Below, piece after piece: positions 52,549-61,290 of a DNA stretch of 64,000 nt (within the stretch, counting starts at the first letter, position 1; each line of letters opens with the position of its first letter). Both the position numbers and the translations under genes were made by a program. Origin of the DNA: Acetohalobium arabaticum DSM 5501 (lineage in GTDB: Bacteria; Bacillota; Halanaerobiia; Halobacteroidales; Acetohalobiaceae); contig NC_014378.1 of assembly GCF_000144695.1 (NCBI RefSeq), forward strand, positions 1,946,043-2,010,042, written 5' to 3'. Under the pieces are notes generated by a model. That model ran no database searches. It saw only the letters and a program-made list of their open reading frames with translations, and was not told the DNA's origin.

Positions 52549-53900
52549 GAGGTAATCTCTTTAATTGATTCATAAATTATCTCTAACATATCCAGCAACT
52601 GCTGTTCTGTACTACAGAGCGGCGGCATAAAGACTACTATATTTCCTAAAGGACGAATAATCATTCCTTTTTCTCTAGCTTTCATAGCAACTTTAACTCC
52701 CATTTTCTCTTTCCAGTCATAGGGTTCTTTAGTTTCTTTATCTTCAATTAATTCAATCCCTATCATTAATCCCTTCTGGCGAATATCGCCGACATGGTCT
52801 AACTCTCTAAATTCGGCTAACTTATCAGCTGCTATTTTTATTTTAGGAGGCATCTTCTCAATAATCTTTTCTTCTTTAAATAATTCTATATTGGCTACTG
52901 AAACTGCTGCTGCCAGAGGATTTCCGGTATAGGAATGGCCGTGGAAGAAGGTTTTCTGGGTTTCATAATCATCATAGAAAGCATCATAGATCTCATCTGT
53001 AGTTAATGTAGCTGAAATAGGTAGATAACCTCCGCTAATTCCTTTAGCTACTGTCATAATATCCGGCCTTACATCTTCATGTTCACAGGCAAACATCTTA
53101 CCTGTTCGCCCAAAGCCAGCGGCTACTTCATCAGCCAACAGCAGAATATTATACTCAGAACATAATTCCCGCACCTTGGCTAAATAGCCATCAGGTGCTA
53201 CAATCATTCCCCCGGCTCCCTGAACCAGCGGTTCAATTACCATAGCTGCTACTTCATGATGATGCTCCTGCATCATACTTTCTAATTCTTTTATACAGCT
53301 GAAGTTACAACTCTCCTTTTCCTCATCAAAGGGACAGCGGTAACAGTACGGAGATGGAGCTTTTAAACTATCGAATAAGAGAGGTTTATAGATCTCATGG
53401 AAGAGATCTACTCCACCGACGCTGACTGAACCAACTGTATCACCGTGATAAGCATTGGTTAGAGTTATAAATTTATCCTTAGCCCCGAAATCATGGTCTA
53501 TTTGCTGCCAATACTGGAAGGCCATCTTCAGCCCTATCTCTACAGCAGTAGAACCGCTGTCGGAATAGAATACTTTATTTAAACCCTCTGGGGTTAACTC
53601 TACTAACTTTTCAGCCAGCTCAATTGCCGGCTTATTGCTCAAGCCCAACATAGTAGAATGGGCTATCCTGTCCAACTGGTCAATAACTGCTTCATCCAGC
53701 TCTTCTTTCTGATGGCCATGGACATTCAACCAAATAGAAGAAACGCCGTCATAATATTCATTACCCTCTGTATCATACAGCTTAATTCCTTCACCGCGTT
53801 CGATAATTAGTTGATCATCCTCAACCCATTCCTTCATCTGAGTAAAAGGATGCCAGAGATACTCCTTATCTTTCTCTAACAGCGATAATTCATCTTCCAT
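52545..53900 (-). CDS. bioA: Adenosylmethionine-8-amino-7-oxononanoate aminotransferase
   Basis: A class III PLP aminotransferase, 451 residues, making DAPA in biotin synthesis. Motifs: WHPFTQMKEW, YYDGVSSIWLNVHGH, SDSGSTAVEIGLKMAFQYW, TLTNAYHGDTVGSVSVGG, LLADEVAAGFGRTG, TVAKGISGGYLPISATL with the PLP Lys. Last gene of bioB-bioD-bioA. Spacing to bioD is 23 bp. Confidence 0.96.
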   Translation of the reverse strand: MEDELSLLEKDKEYLWHPFTQMKEWVEDDQLIIERGEGIKLYDTEGNEYYDGVSSIWLNVHGHQKEELDEAVIDQLDRIAHSTMLGLSNKPAIELAEKLVELTPEGLNKVFYSDSGSTAVEIGLKMAFQYWQQIDHDFGAKDKFITLTNAYHGDTVGSVSVGGVDLFHEIYKPLLFDSLKAPSPYCYRCPFDEEKESCNFSCIKELESMMQEHHHEVAAMVIEPLVQGAGGMIVAPDGYLAKVRELCSEYNILLLADEVAAGFGRTGKMFACEHEDVRPDIMTVAKGISGGYLPISATLTTDEIYDAFYDDYETQKTFFHGHSYTGNPLAAAVSVANIELFKEEKIIEKMPPKIKIAADKLAEFRELDHVGDIRQKGLMIGIELIEDKETKEPYDWKEKMGVKVAMKAREKGMIIRPLGNIVVFMPPLCSTEQQLLDMLEIIYESIKEITS

Positions 53901-53923
53901 CTCAATTCCTCCTTATGTAATCT

Positions 53924-54670
<747 letters not shown>

Positions 54671-55651
54671 TTACATCAAACCTAAATCTTTGACCATCTG
54701 AATATCCTTCTCTACTCCCTGGCCTTCGGTGGTTAAGTACTGATCAACTAACAATCCATTAACGCCGGCTACCAAACCTAGCGGCTGTAAACTCCTTAGA
54801 TTATCTTCCCGCCCTCCAGCATATCTAATCATCTTATCCGGCAGAATAAAGCGGAAGATAGCAGTTGTTTGTAGAATCTCCAGCGGCGGTAGAGAATCAC
54901 TATATTCCAGTGGTGTGCCCTCAACAGGATTCAAGATATTAATTGGAACTGAATCTACATCCAGATTTTTTAACTTAAAGGCCAGTTCAATTCTATCTCT
55001 AAAGCTCTCACCTAAACCGATAATTCCGCCGCAGCAGACCTCTAATCCGGCTGCTTTAACATTCTTAACAGTTGTTACCCGTTCACTATAATCATGGGTA
55101 CTGCAAATTTCAGGAAAGTAATTAGCCGAAGTTTCTAAGTTATGATGGTACCGTTCTAAACCGGCTTCTGCCAACAATTTAGCCCGCTTAATACTTAACT
55201 TCCCTAATGAAGCACAGATCTTCAATCCAGTCTCTTCAGTCAACTCTTTAACGGCTTCTAATATCCTCTGAAATTCTTCTTCACTCAATATCTCTTTACC
55301 GCTAGTTACGATTCCAAAATGATCAGCACCTTTATCCTCCATCTCTTGGGCTCTACTGATAATCTCTGCTTTTGAAAGCAGTGAATATTCTTCAACATTT
55401 GTATCATAATAAGCAGACTGCGCACAGAACTTACAGTCCTCTGAACAGCTGCCTGATTTAGCATTCACAATAGAACAGAGGTCCACTTCTTTATCTCCTA
55501 TAAACTCCTCTGTTATTCTGCGGGCCAGCATAATTAACTGCCAAACTTCCTCGCTATTTAGCTGACTTAATTCTTCAGCTTCAGCAGCTGTTACCTCTTC
55601 TCCATTTATGACCCGGTTATATATTTCTTTAATCCGATCCATCTTTTCCAT
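54671..55651 (-). CDS. bioB: Biotin synthase
   Basis: A 326-residue radical SAM enzyme inserting sulphur into dethiobiotin. The SAM-cluster motif NAKSGSCSEDCKFCAQSAYY (CxxxCxxC) is present, with YHHNLETS, CCGGIIGLGES and RYAGGRE, which carries the Arg ligand of the 2Fe-2S cluster. First gene of the bio operon, directly behind a BirA-type operator. Confidence 0.97.
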   Translation of the reverse strand: MEKMDRIKEIYNRVINGEEVTAAEAEELSQLNSEEVWQLIMLARRITEEFIGDKEVDLCSIVNAKSGSCSEDCKFCAQSAYYDTNVEEYSLLSKAEIISRAQEMEDKGADHFGIVTSGKEILSEEEFQRILEAVKELTEETGLKICASLGKLSIKRAKLLAEAGLERYHHNLETSANYFPEICSTHDYSERVTTVKNVKAAGLEVCCGGIIGLGESFRDRIELAFKLKNLDVDSVPINILNPVEGTPLEYSDSLPPLEILQTTAIFRFILPDKMIRYAGGREDNLRSLQPLGLVAGVNGLLVDQYLTTEGQGVEKDIQMVKDLGLM

Positions 55652-55666
55652 CTTTAGCCCTCCTAT

Positions 55667-55698
55667 TTGTTAACTATATTATAATTAAATGTTAACAA
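55667..55698 (-). promoter_or_regulatory. BirA operator of the bio operon
   Basis: TTGTTAAC (55667-55674) and GTTAACAA (55691-55698) form a perfect 8-bp dyad with a 16-bp spacer, the classic form of the bifunctional BirA operator in Firmicutes. A TATAAT (-10) on the reverse strand lies inside (55683-55678), so binding of biotinyl-AMP-loaded BirA would block transcription. birA is not in the window. Confidence 0.9.
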
Positions 55699-55850
55699 TG
55701 AAGATAAAAAATAATACCTGTTAGATAACTATTAGTTATTATATACAGAATAACCCATTATGTCAACCAGTAATATATTTTAGTTAACAAAGGGCAGAAT
55801 AGACTATCGGCCATTCTCTATAAATTTAACTTTACTACTTTTAAAAGAAT

Positions 55851-56484
55851 ATTGATATATTGTTGCAGTTTAGAGTTGATATCTTGCAAACGCTCCGAAA
55901 ATCAGCCCTGATTAATTAGTAATAAATTAACCTTAGAGCTACTGTTTGAATACCCTACTTTATATGTTAGCTATTTTCTCTTTTGGACTGCTTTAAAGTC
56001 GCTTTTTGCAAGATATCAACTAAATTGTGCAAAATTATCTGAGGAAAGCGTTAAAACCCAAACCAATGAAATTTCTGTTCTGTAATACCGCAAATAGTCA
56101 ATATATGTTTACAGCCACTCCTATTAGTGATAACCATAGTAATATATTTTATTAGCAATATTCAATATGTGTTTATAGTGACTCTCATTGGTGATAATAA
56201 TTTATTACAAATAGTCAACATTTCTCTGAAGCGACTCTTAAAACTGATTCGGAACCATGGAGGCTGTAGAGAAACTGATTTTAGCTCTTTGTCTTTAAAT
56301 CAGAGCTTTAATATTATCTCTTGGCTCAGTAAGTTCATCCCATAGCCAGCATTGGTTTGTATGCTGGATATGGTGGAGAATCAGTTTTTGAGAACGAATG
56401 AGGCAGGACGCCGAATGAGTGGCAAGCGTAAGAGATTTGTTGACTATAATCTGCAATATCTTGAAAGTGACACATAATATCAAT
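55851..56484 (-). repeat. Composite dispersed repeat, copy b (reverse orientation)
   Basis: Fills the gap between bioB and queG. Starts with the terminal repeat ATTGATATATTGTTGCAGTT. The shared module (to about 56090) reads opposite to copies a and c and carries GATATCTTGCAA ... TTGCAAGATATC. A degenerate repeated unit follows (56095-56240), then a core (about 56245-56375) and an inverted arm (56385-56450), ending ATAATATCAAT. Compared with copy a, the core lies in the opposite orientation relative to the arms. Confidence 0.85.
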
Positions 56485-56490
56485 TAAATT

Positions 56491-57609
56491 TCACGACGAA
56501 AGCTTTTGAATCGCTGATCTAAGTTCTTCAGTTACCTGTTTGGTCTGCTCAATCTGTAAAGCCTGCTCTAAATCAGCTACCACATTAGCAACCCCGATTT
56601 CTCCTAAGGCCCAGGCTGAATGGGCCCGTACAATAGGTTTAGAATCTTTCAATCCCTCTATCAGATACGGAATAGCTTTGGGATTCTTAAGATTTCCCAT
56701 AATCACAGCAGCATTACGCTGAATCGGCCGTTTGCCGCGCCAATTCATAGCTGTCGGCCCAAACTTTTCTTGATACTCTCTATCTGTAAGCGTTAATAAA
56801 TCTGGTAATTGAGGATAAACCTCTATAGTCTGCGGCTGAAACTCACTGTGATTACCGCTTTCAGCTTCTTGATTGTAGGGACAGACCTCCTGGCAAGTAT
56901 CACAACCCCAGAGTCTAGTTCCCATTGTCTGTCTCTCTTCTTCTTTAAGATATCCCCTGCTTAAAGTAACATACCCCAAGCATTTACTGCTATTTAAAAG
57001 ATATGGTTCCTCTAAAGCTCCGGTAGGACAGGCTTCAATACATTTTTGGCAGTCACCACATTTATTCTCCAGGGGCAAATCCAGCTTTAATTCTAAATCA
57101 GTAATAATACCTCCAATAAAGATCCAGGAACCGTACTCTGGATGAATAATACTACAGTTCTTACCCTGCCAACCTATTCCAGCCCGTCTGGCCAAAGCTC
57201 GATCTACTGTCGGTCCGGTATCTACAAACTTCTTTGTTTTAACTGCTGGCACCTGCTGATTAAGAAAGTCTATTAATTGATCTAGCTTCTTTCCCAATAC
57301 ATTATGGTAATCCTCTCCCCAGGTAAATCTAGACAGCTTCCCCCGCAATTCTTCCTTCAAATTAGGCTTTTGATTTATATCCACTTGATAAGAAATAGCA
57401 GTTACAATTATTGATCTGGCTGTTGATAATACCTGTTTAGGATCAGTAATTAAATCTAAATCACCTTTAACAAATTTAGAAAGCTTATCTTCTTCCTTCA
57501 TTTTAAACAAAAAGTCTTTAACTGCTGGAAAAGGCTCAGCAGCTGTTATCTTTACTTCATCAAGGCCAATTTTCTTGCCCTGCTCTTTTATTTTTGTTGT
57601 TAGATTCAT
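56491..57609 (-). CDS. queG: Epoxyqueuosine reductase QueG
   Basis: A 372-residue cobalamin and Fe-S enzyme catalysing the last step of queuosine tRNA modification. Motifs: FVDTGPTVDRALARRAGIGWQGKNCSIIHPEYGSWIFIGGI, ferredoxin-like clusters CGDCQKCIEACPTGAL and CDTCQEVCPYN, and carboxy-terminal HEAT-type repeats (PIVRAHSAWALGEIG). Stands alone between a dispersed repeat and a divergent amidohydrolase gene. Confidence 0.95.
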   Translation of the reverse strand: MNLTTKIKEQGKKIGLDEVKITAAEPFPAVKDFLFKMKEEDKLSKFVKGDLDLITDPKQVLSTARSIIVTAISYQVDINQKPNLKEELRGKLSRFTWGEDYHNVLGKKLDQLIDFLNQQVPAVKTKKFVDTGPTVDRALARRAGIGWQGKNCSIIHPEYGSWIFIGGIITDLELKLDLPLENKCGDCQKCIEACPTGALEEPYLLNSSKCLGYVTLSRGYLKEEERQTMGTRLWGCDTCQEVCPYNQEAESGNHSEFQPQTIEVYPQLPDLLTLTDREYQEKFGPTAMNWRGKRPIQRNAAVIMGNLKNPKAIPYLIEGLKDSKPIVRAHSAWALGEIGVANVVADLEQALQIEQTKQVTEELRSAIQKLSS

Positions 57610-57790
57610 GATTTTATTTCACCTACCTTATTTATCATATCACCTTTGAAGCCATTTTGACAAGCTATGAAACGTATGTAATCTTGTCGTACATAGTTAC
57701 AGTATTTCTTACTTAAACAAGGTTTTTCAGATAAAACATGGAATATAAACACAAAAGATAGTCAATGTATAACTGAAAGGAGTAATTAAC

Positions 57791-58999
57791 ATGACAATAA
57801 AGAAGATAACTGATAATCAACAAGCAATAATCTTAGCCGGAAGTATTATTGACGGTACCGGAGCTAAACCTAAGACTAGACAAGCTATTATTATTGATAA
57901 CCAAAAGATTAAAAAAATCATTCCCGAACAGCAGCTAACTGATTCTACTGAACTACAAAATTATGAAAAAATTGATCTCAATGACTATACAATACTGCCG
58001 GGTTTAATTGATTCTCATGTTCATCTGGCTTTAGATGGTATCGATTTCAAAAAGGTTACGGATGAATGGAATTCAATATCTAAAACTAAAGAGAGAGTAA
58101 ATAAAGAACTTAAAAATACATTAAAAAACGGTGTAGTAGCCGTTCGCGACGGCGGTGATAGAGCCCAGATCAGCTTTATTGCTAAACAGATGGTCGAAGA
58201 AAAGGAAGCTTTAGGCCCTGACATAGTTACTACCAATTATGCCCTCTCCAAAAAAGAATACTACGGCTCATTCCTTGGGCCAGGAATTGAATCAAAAGAT
58301 GAAATAAAAGCAGAAGTGACTAAGTTACACCAATCTAATATCGACCAGCTTAAAGTCTTAGCCTCAGGCATTGTTAGTTTCAGTGAATACGGAAAAGTAG
58401 GAGCAGTCCAATTCAGCATCGATGAATTAAAGCATATTGTAAATCTAGCTCATGAATATGATCTACAGGTAATGGCCCATGCCAGTTCTGAAGAAGCAGT
58501 TCAAACCTGTATTCAGGCAGGAGTCGATACTCTAGAACATGGTTATTTTTTAAGTGAAGACTCTCTAAAAGAATTAGCTGCCAAAGAAATCCCCTGGATT
58601 CCTACTGTAGTTCCTGTCGCCAATCAGCCCAATGATAAAGATTTATATTCTGAAAAAGAATTAGTAATCATTAAACAGACCTATGAATTACAACTAAAAA
58701 TGATAGATAAAGCCCAAGATTTAGGAGTTAAGTTAGGTATCGGCACCGATGCTGGTGCTTACCAAGTGCGGCATGGCCTTTCCTACTTTAGGGAATTGGA
58801 GTTATTTAATCAGACCTCTCTTTCTCCACTAGAGATTATCAAGATTGCTACTAAGAATAATTCTGAAATTATAGAACTAGATCATAAGTTAGGAAGTATT
58901 GAACCTAATAAAAAACCGGAATTAATTGGAGTAAAAGGTGATCCGTTAAAGGATTTATCGCTATTGGATAATCCAGAAATCATAATTCATGCTGCTTAA
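57791..58999 (+). CDS. Metal-dependent amidohydrolase (imidazolonepropionase/prolidase-like)
   Basis: 402 residues of the amidohydrolase superfamily: GLIDSHVHLALDG (first metal His pair), a candidate metal-bridging Lys in NIDQLKVLASG, MAHASSEEAVQTCIQAGVDTLEHGY (His pair) and GTDAGAYQVRHG (catalytic Asp). Relatives include aryldialkylphosphatase-like, Xaa-Pro dipeptidase-like and imidazolonepropionase-like enzymes; the substrate cannot be told. Ribosome site AAAGGAG. Cytoplasmic, no signal peptide. Confidence 0.88.
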   Translation: MTIKKITDNQQAIILAGSIIDGTGAKPKTRQAIIIDNQKIKKIIPEQQLTDSTELQNYEKIDLNDYTILPGLIDSHVHLALDGIDFKKVTDEWNSISKTKERVNKELKNTLKNGVVAVRDGGDRAQISFIAKQMVEEKEALGPDIVTTNYALSKKEYYGSFLGPGIESKDEIKAEVTKLHQSNIDQLKVLASGIVSFSEYGKVGAVQFSIDELKHIVNLAHEYDLQVMAHASSEEAVQTCIQAGVDTLEHGYFLSEDSLKELAAKEIPWIPTVVPVANQPNDKDLYSEKELVIIKQTYELQLKMIDKAQDLGVKLGIGTDAGAYQVRHGLSYFRELELFNQTSLSPLEIIKIATKNNSEIIELDHKLGSIEPNKKPELIGVKGDPLKDLSLLDNPEIIIHAA

Positions 59000-59041
59000 T
59001 CATAGGCGCTAGGTTAAGCTAAATTTCAAAAATGCAGCTTT

Positions 59042-59436
59042 ATTGATATATTGTTGCAGTTTCAAGATATTGCAGTGATAGTCAATATGTATCCGCCGCT
59101 TGCCGTTCGCTCAACGTCCTGTTTCGCTCACTGTCAAAAACTGCCCCTCCGTCGTCCATGACTCCGGGTCAGTTTTAAGAGTCGCTCCGGACACATATTG
59201 ACTATTTGTAGCACAGAAATTTCATTGATCTGGTTTTAAACGCTTCCTCAGATAATTTTGCACAATTAGTTGATATCTTGCAACAAGCGACTTTAAAGCA
59301 GCCCCAAAATAGAGAATAATCACCATATAAGCTATAATTTTAAATGTAGCTATAAAATTAATTTATTGCTAATTGATTGGGCTGATTTTCGGAGCGTTTG
59401 CAAGATATCAACTCTAAACTGCAACATTATATCAAT
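59042..59436 (+). repeat. Composite dispersed repeat, copy c (shortest)
   Basis: Bounded by nearly perfect 21-bp terminal inverted repeats (59042-59062 and 59416-59436, one mismatch). Inside are a shortened arm/core unit flanked by ATAGTCAATATGT and its inverse (59078-59205) and the shared module (59206-59415). The module includes AGATAATTTTGCACAATT, AGTTGATATCTTGCAA and its inverse TTGCAAGATATCAACT. No coding frame. Confidence 0.88.
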
Positions 59437-59581
59437 TATGTTTTAGCAAATTTTAAAACCTCTATCTAAAATTTAACTTTAAAAGCGAATATTTCATTCA
59501 TAATTTCCTAACCTTTAGGTTACATTAATACTAGAAACAAGATCAATATTTAATAATTTACCTCCCCTCCTCTAAACTAAC

Positions 59582-59632
59582 GGCAGTATAGAAGGTTTTC
59601 TCCCCTTACTTTCTATACTGCCTATTATTTTT
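59582..59632 (+). terminator. Hairpin before parA, terminator-like
   Basis: GGCAGTATAGAA/TTCTATACTGCC, a perfect 12-bp stem with a 17-base loop, followed by TATTATTTTTGC on the forward strand. The nearest forward gene (amidohydrolase) ends 580 bp upstream, with repeat c between. Confidence 0.55.
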
Positions 59633-59700
59633 GCTAAAATATTTAAATCCCCTTAATTAAATGGTATAATAAGGAAAAAGAAAAAAGGGGGCCGGTTATA

Positions 59701-60471
59701 ATGGGACAAGTACTTGTAATTGCTAACCAAAAGGGAGGCGTAGGAAAGACTACTACTACCCTCAATTTAGGTGCAATATTAAACGAATTGAATAAAGAGA
59801 TATTATTAGTCGATTTGGATCCCCAGGGAGGATTAACTTTTCACTGCGGTTATGAACCGGAGGAATTAGAATCTACTATCTATGATGCTCTAAAGGATGA
59901 AGAGATGACTGATGAAATTATTCTTGAAACCGGCTTTGGACCTGAACTTCTTCCTGCTAATGTTGATCTTGCTGTCAGTGAAATGGAACTGATGAATACA
60001 GTAGCTAGAGAAAGACGGCTGACTGCTGTTTTAAATCCGCTAAGGGATAAATATGACCTAATAATTATTGACGGACAGCCCTCCTTAGGACTTCTGACAC
60101 TTAATGCCATGACAGCAGCTAATCAAGTCATTATTCCTATTTCCTGTGAATACTTAGCGTTGCGAGGAGTAAATGGCCTAATGAAGATGATTAAAAAAGT
60201 CCAGGGACAGTTAAACAGCAGTCTAAAAATCAATGGAGTTTTACCGACTATGTTTGATCGAAGAACAAACCATACTGAATGGGCTCTAAAACAGATTCGC
60301 GACCGCTTTGAGCCAGAAATTAAAGTATATAACCATATCATCTACCGCAGTATTAGATTTGCGGAAGCAGCTGAAGCACAGGAACCGATAATACATTATG
60401 CCAAGAACATCCCAGGTGCTGATGGTTACCGTAATCTAGCCCGAGAATTAATCAAAAATGGTACAGTTTAA
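59701..60471 (+). CDS. ParA/Soj family ATPase
   Basis: A 256-residue deviant-Walker ATPase: VIANQKGGVGKTTTTLNLGA, LLVDLDPQGGLTFHCG, LIIIDGQPSLGLLTLNAM and VIIPISCEYLALRGVNGL. No parB is adjacent and the gene is alone, so it may be an orphan ParA working in chromosome or protein positioning rather than part of a parAB operon. The usual DxPP signature reads DGQPS here. A TATAAT lies 30 bp upstream. Confidence 0.92.
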   Translation: MGQVLVIANQKGGVGKTTTTLNLGAILNELNKEILLVDLDPQGGLTFHCGYEPEELESTIYDALKDEEMTDEIILETGFGPELLPANVDLAVSEMELMNTVARERRLTAVLNPLRDKYDLIIIDGQPSLGLLTLNAMTAANQVIIPISCEYLALRGVNGLMKMIKKVQGQLNSSLKINGVLPTMFDRRTNHTEWALKQIRDRFEPEIKVYNHIIYRSIRFAEAAEAQEPIIHYAKNIPGADGYRNLARELIKNGTV

Positions 60472-60492
60472 AAAAGCAGGCCCAAAGCCTGC
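60470..60492 (-). terminator. Terminator after the FmdB-like gene
   Basis: GCAGGC/GCCTGC stem with a 5-base loop followed by UUUUUA on the reverse strand; it also lies just past the parA stop on the other strand. Confidence 0.75.
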
Positions 60493-60498
60493 CTATAA

Positions 60499-60717
60499 TT
60501 AATCACAAGTATCACAGCTTGTAGAACTACAGGACCCACATTCACTATCATTATCACTACTACTGATAGTAGGTCCTTTTGCACTAAAGGTTGAAAGAAG
60601 CTTCTTTAAATCCTCCCCCTTACATTCAGGACAGCAGTCCGGCTTCTCATCACTCGAACCACATAGTGCTTCAAATTCATGACCACAATCCTTACACTTA
60701 AATTCATAAATAGGCAT
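60499..60717 (-). CDS. FmdB-family zinc ribbon protein
   Basis: About 72 residues: MPIYEFKCKDCGHEFEALC with a CxxC zinc knuckle, a second pair in CCPECKG, and a Cys/Ser-rich tail (ECGSCSSTSCDTCD). The start at MPIYE (60717) is the family norm. The role is unknown; homologues are small regulatory or metal-handling proteins. Confidence 0.92.
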   Translation of the reverse strand: MPIYEFKCKDCGHEFEALCGSSDEKPDCCPECKGEDLKKLLSTFSAKGPTISSSDNDSECGSCSSTSCDTCD

Positions 60718-60843
60718 TAATCTCACCTCTCCCTATATTTACTTATATTAACTAAAGTTATTTTACCATATATTATGTAGAATATCCAAACCCTTTACGC
60801 AAATTTTTATAAGTAACCAATTTACCGTTAAATACAATTAGTG

Positions 60844-60888
60844 TTTTATTCCAGTTATTATAGTATTCTATAATTAATTGGAATAAAA
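60844..60888. repeat. Imperfect dyad upstream of the broken kinase gene
   Basis: TTTTATTCCA (60844-60853) and TGGAATAAAA (60879-60888) are perfect inverse copies, with an inner TTATAG/CTATAA pair. It could be an operator or a transcript hairpin of the interrupted gene at 60976. Confidence 0.5.
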
Positions 60889-60900
60889 TAAAGGGATTTA

Positions 60901-60940
60901 CTTCAAAGTGTTCAATATAGCTTCAAAGTGTTCAATATAG
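60901..60940. repeat. Exact tandem duplication of a 20-bp unit
   Basis: CTTCAAAGTGTTCAATATAG occurs twice head to tail with no difference, just before a TATAAAA sequence and 36 bp before the broken kinase start. It might change promoter spacing or duplicate a binding site. Confidence 0.95.
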
Positions 60941-60975
60941 TATAAAAAGATATTTGAAATCAGGAGGATATTATT

Positions 60976-61158
60976 ATGTTAACCAAAATATTCAATAAAT
61001 TAAGCAGTATTAAAATAAAATTAATGTCTCTGATATTAATTATTCTATTAATTGCTCTCAATATCGGTATTGGTTGCTTTACCTTTTTTGTTCTAACAGA
61101 TATAAAAGAACATATTTATCAGGAAAAGAAAAAACAGGGTGAACTACTCGACATTGAA
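60976..61158 (+). pseudogene. Amino-terminal fragment of a membrane sensor protein, interrupted
   Basis: Good ribosome site (AGGAGG), then about 60 residues: a short basic start, one membrane helix (about 14-40, LMSLILIILLIALNIGIG) and the beginning of an extracytoplasmic or linker helix (LTDIKEHIYQEKKKQGELLDI). After that the frame runs into the mobile-element end and stops at 61203. It could be the front of the histidine kinase whose catalytic end is at 62836, or of a chemoreceptor. The middle of the gene is missing. Confidence 0.75.
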
Positions 61159-61290
61159 ATACCGAGCTTCATGGTCGCCTGCTTTTATGGGAGTTACCCG
61201 TAACATCAAGCAAGTTACCCATTCGGCGTGTCCAACGCCACTACTCCTATCCAGTTAATACTGGCTGGACTTGGAGGTACTTTTAAACTA
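61155..61290 (-). ncRNA. Probable omega-RNA (TnpB guide RNA scaffold) at the element's right end
   Basis: The 130 nt after the tnpB stop are rich in small hairpins: CCAGT/ACTGG, GGCGT/ACGCC (in GTGGCGTTGGACACGCC) and GTTAC/GTAAC. They end in ATGAAGCTCGG and then host-like sequence. This is the place where TnpB omega-RNAs are encoded, with the guide running into the flank. No covariance test was possible; assignment rests on position and structure. Confidence 0.55.

Noticed and set aside
60976-61203. A complete 75-residue membrane protein
   Set aside because: The last 15 or so codons lie in mobile-element end sequence; the frame is better read as the truncated front of a sensor gene.
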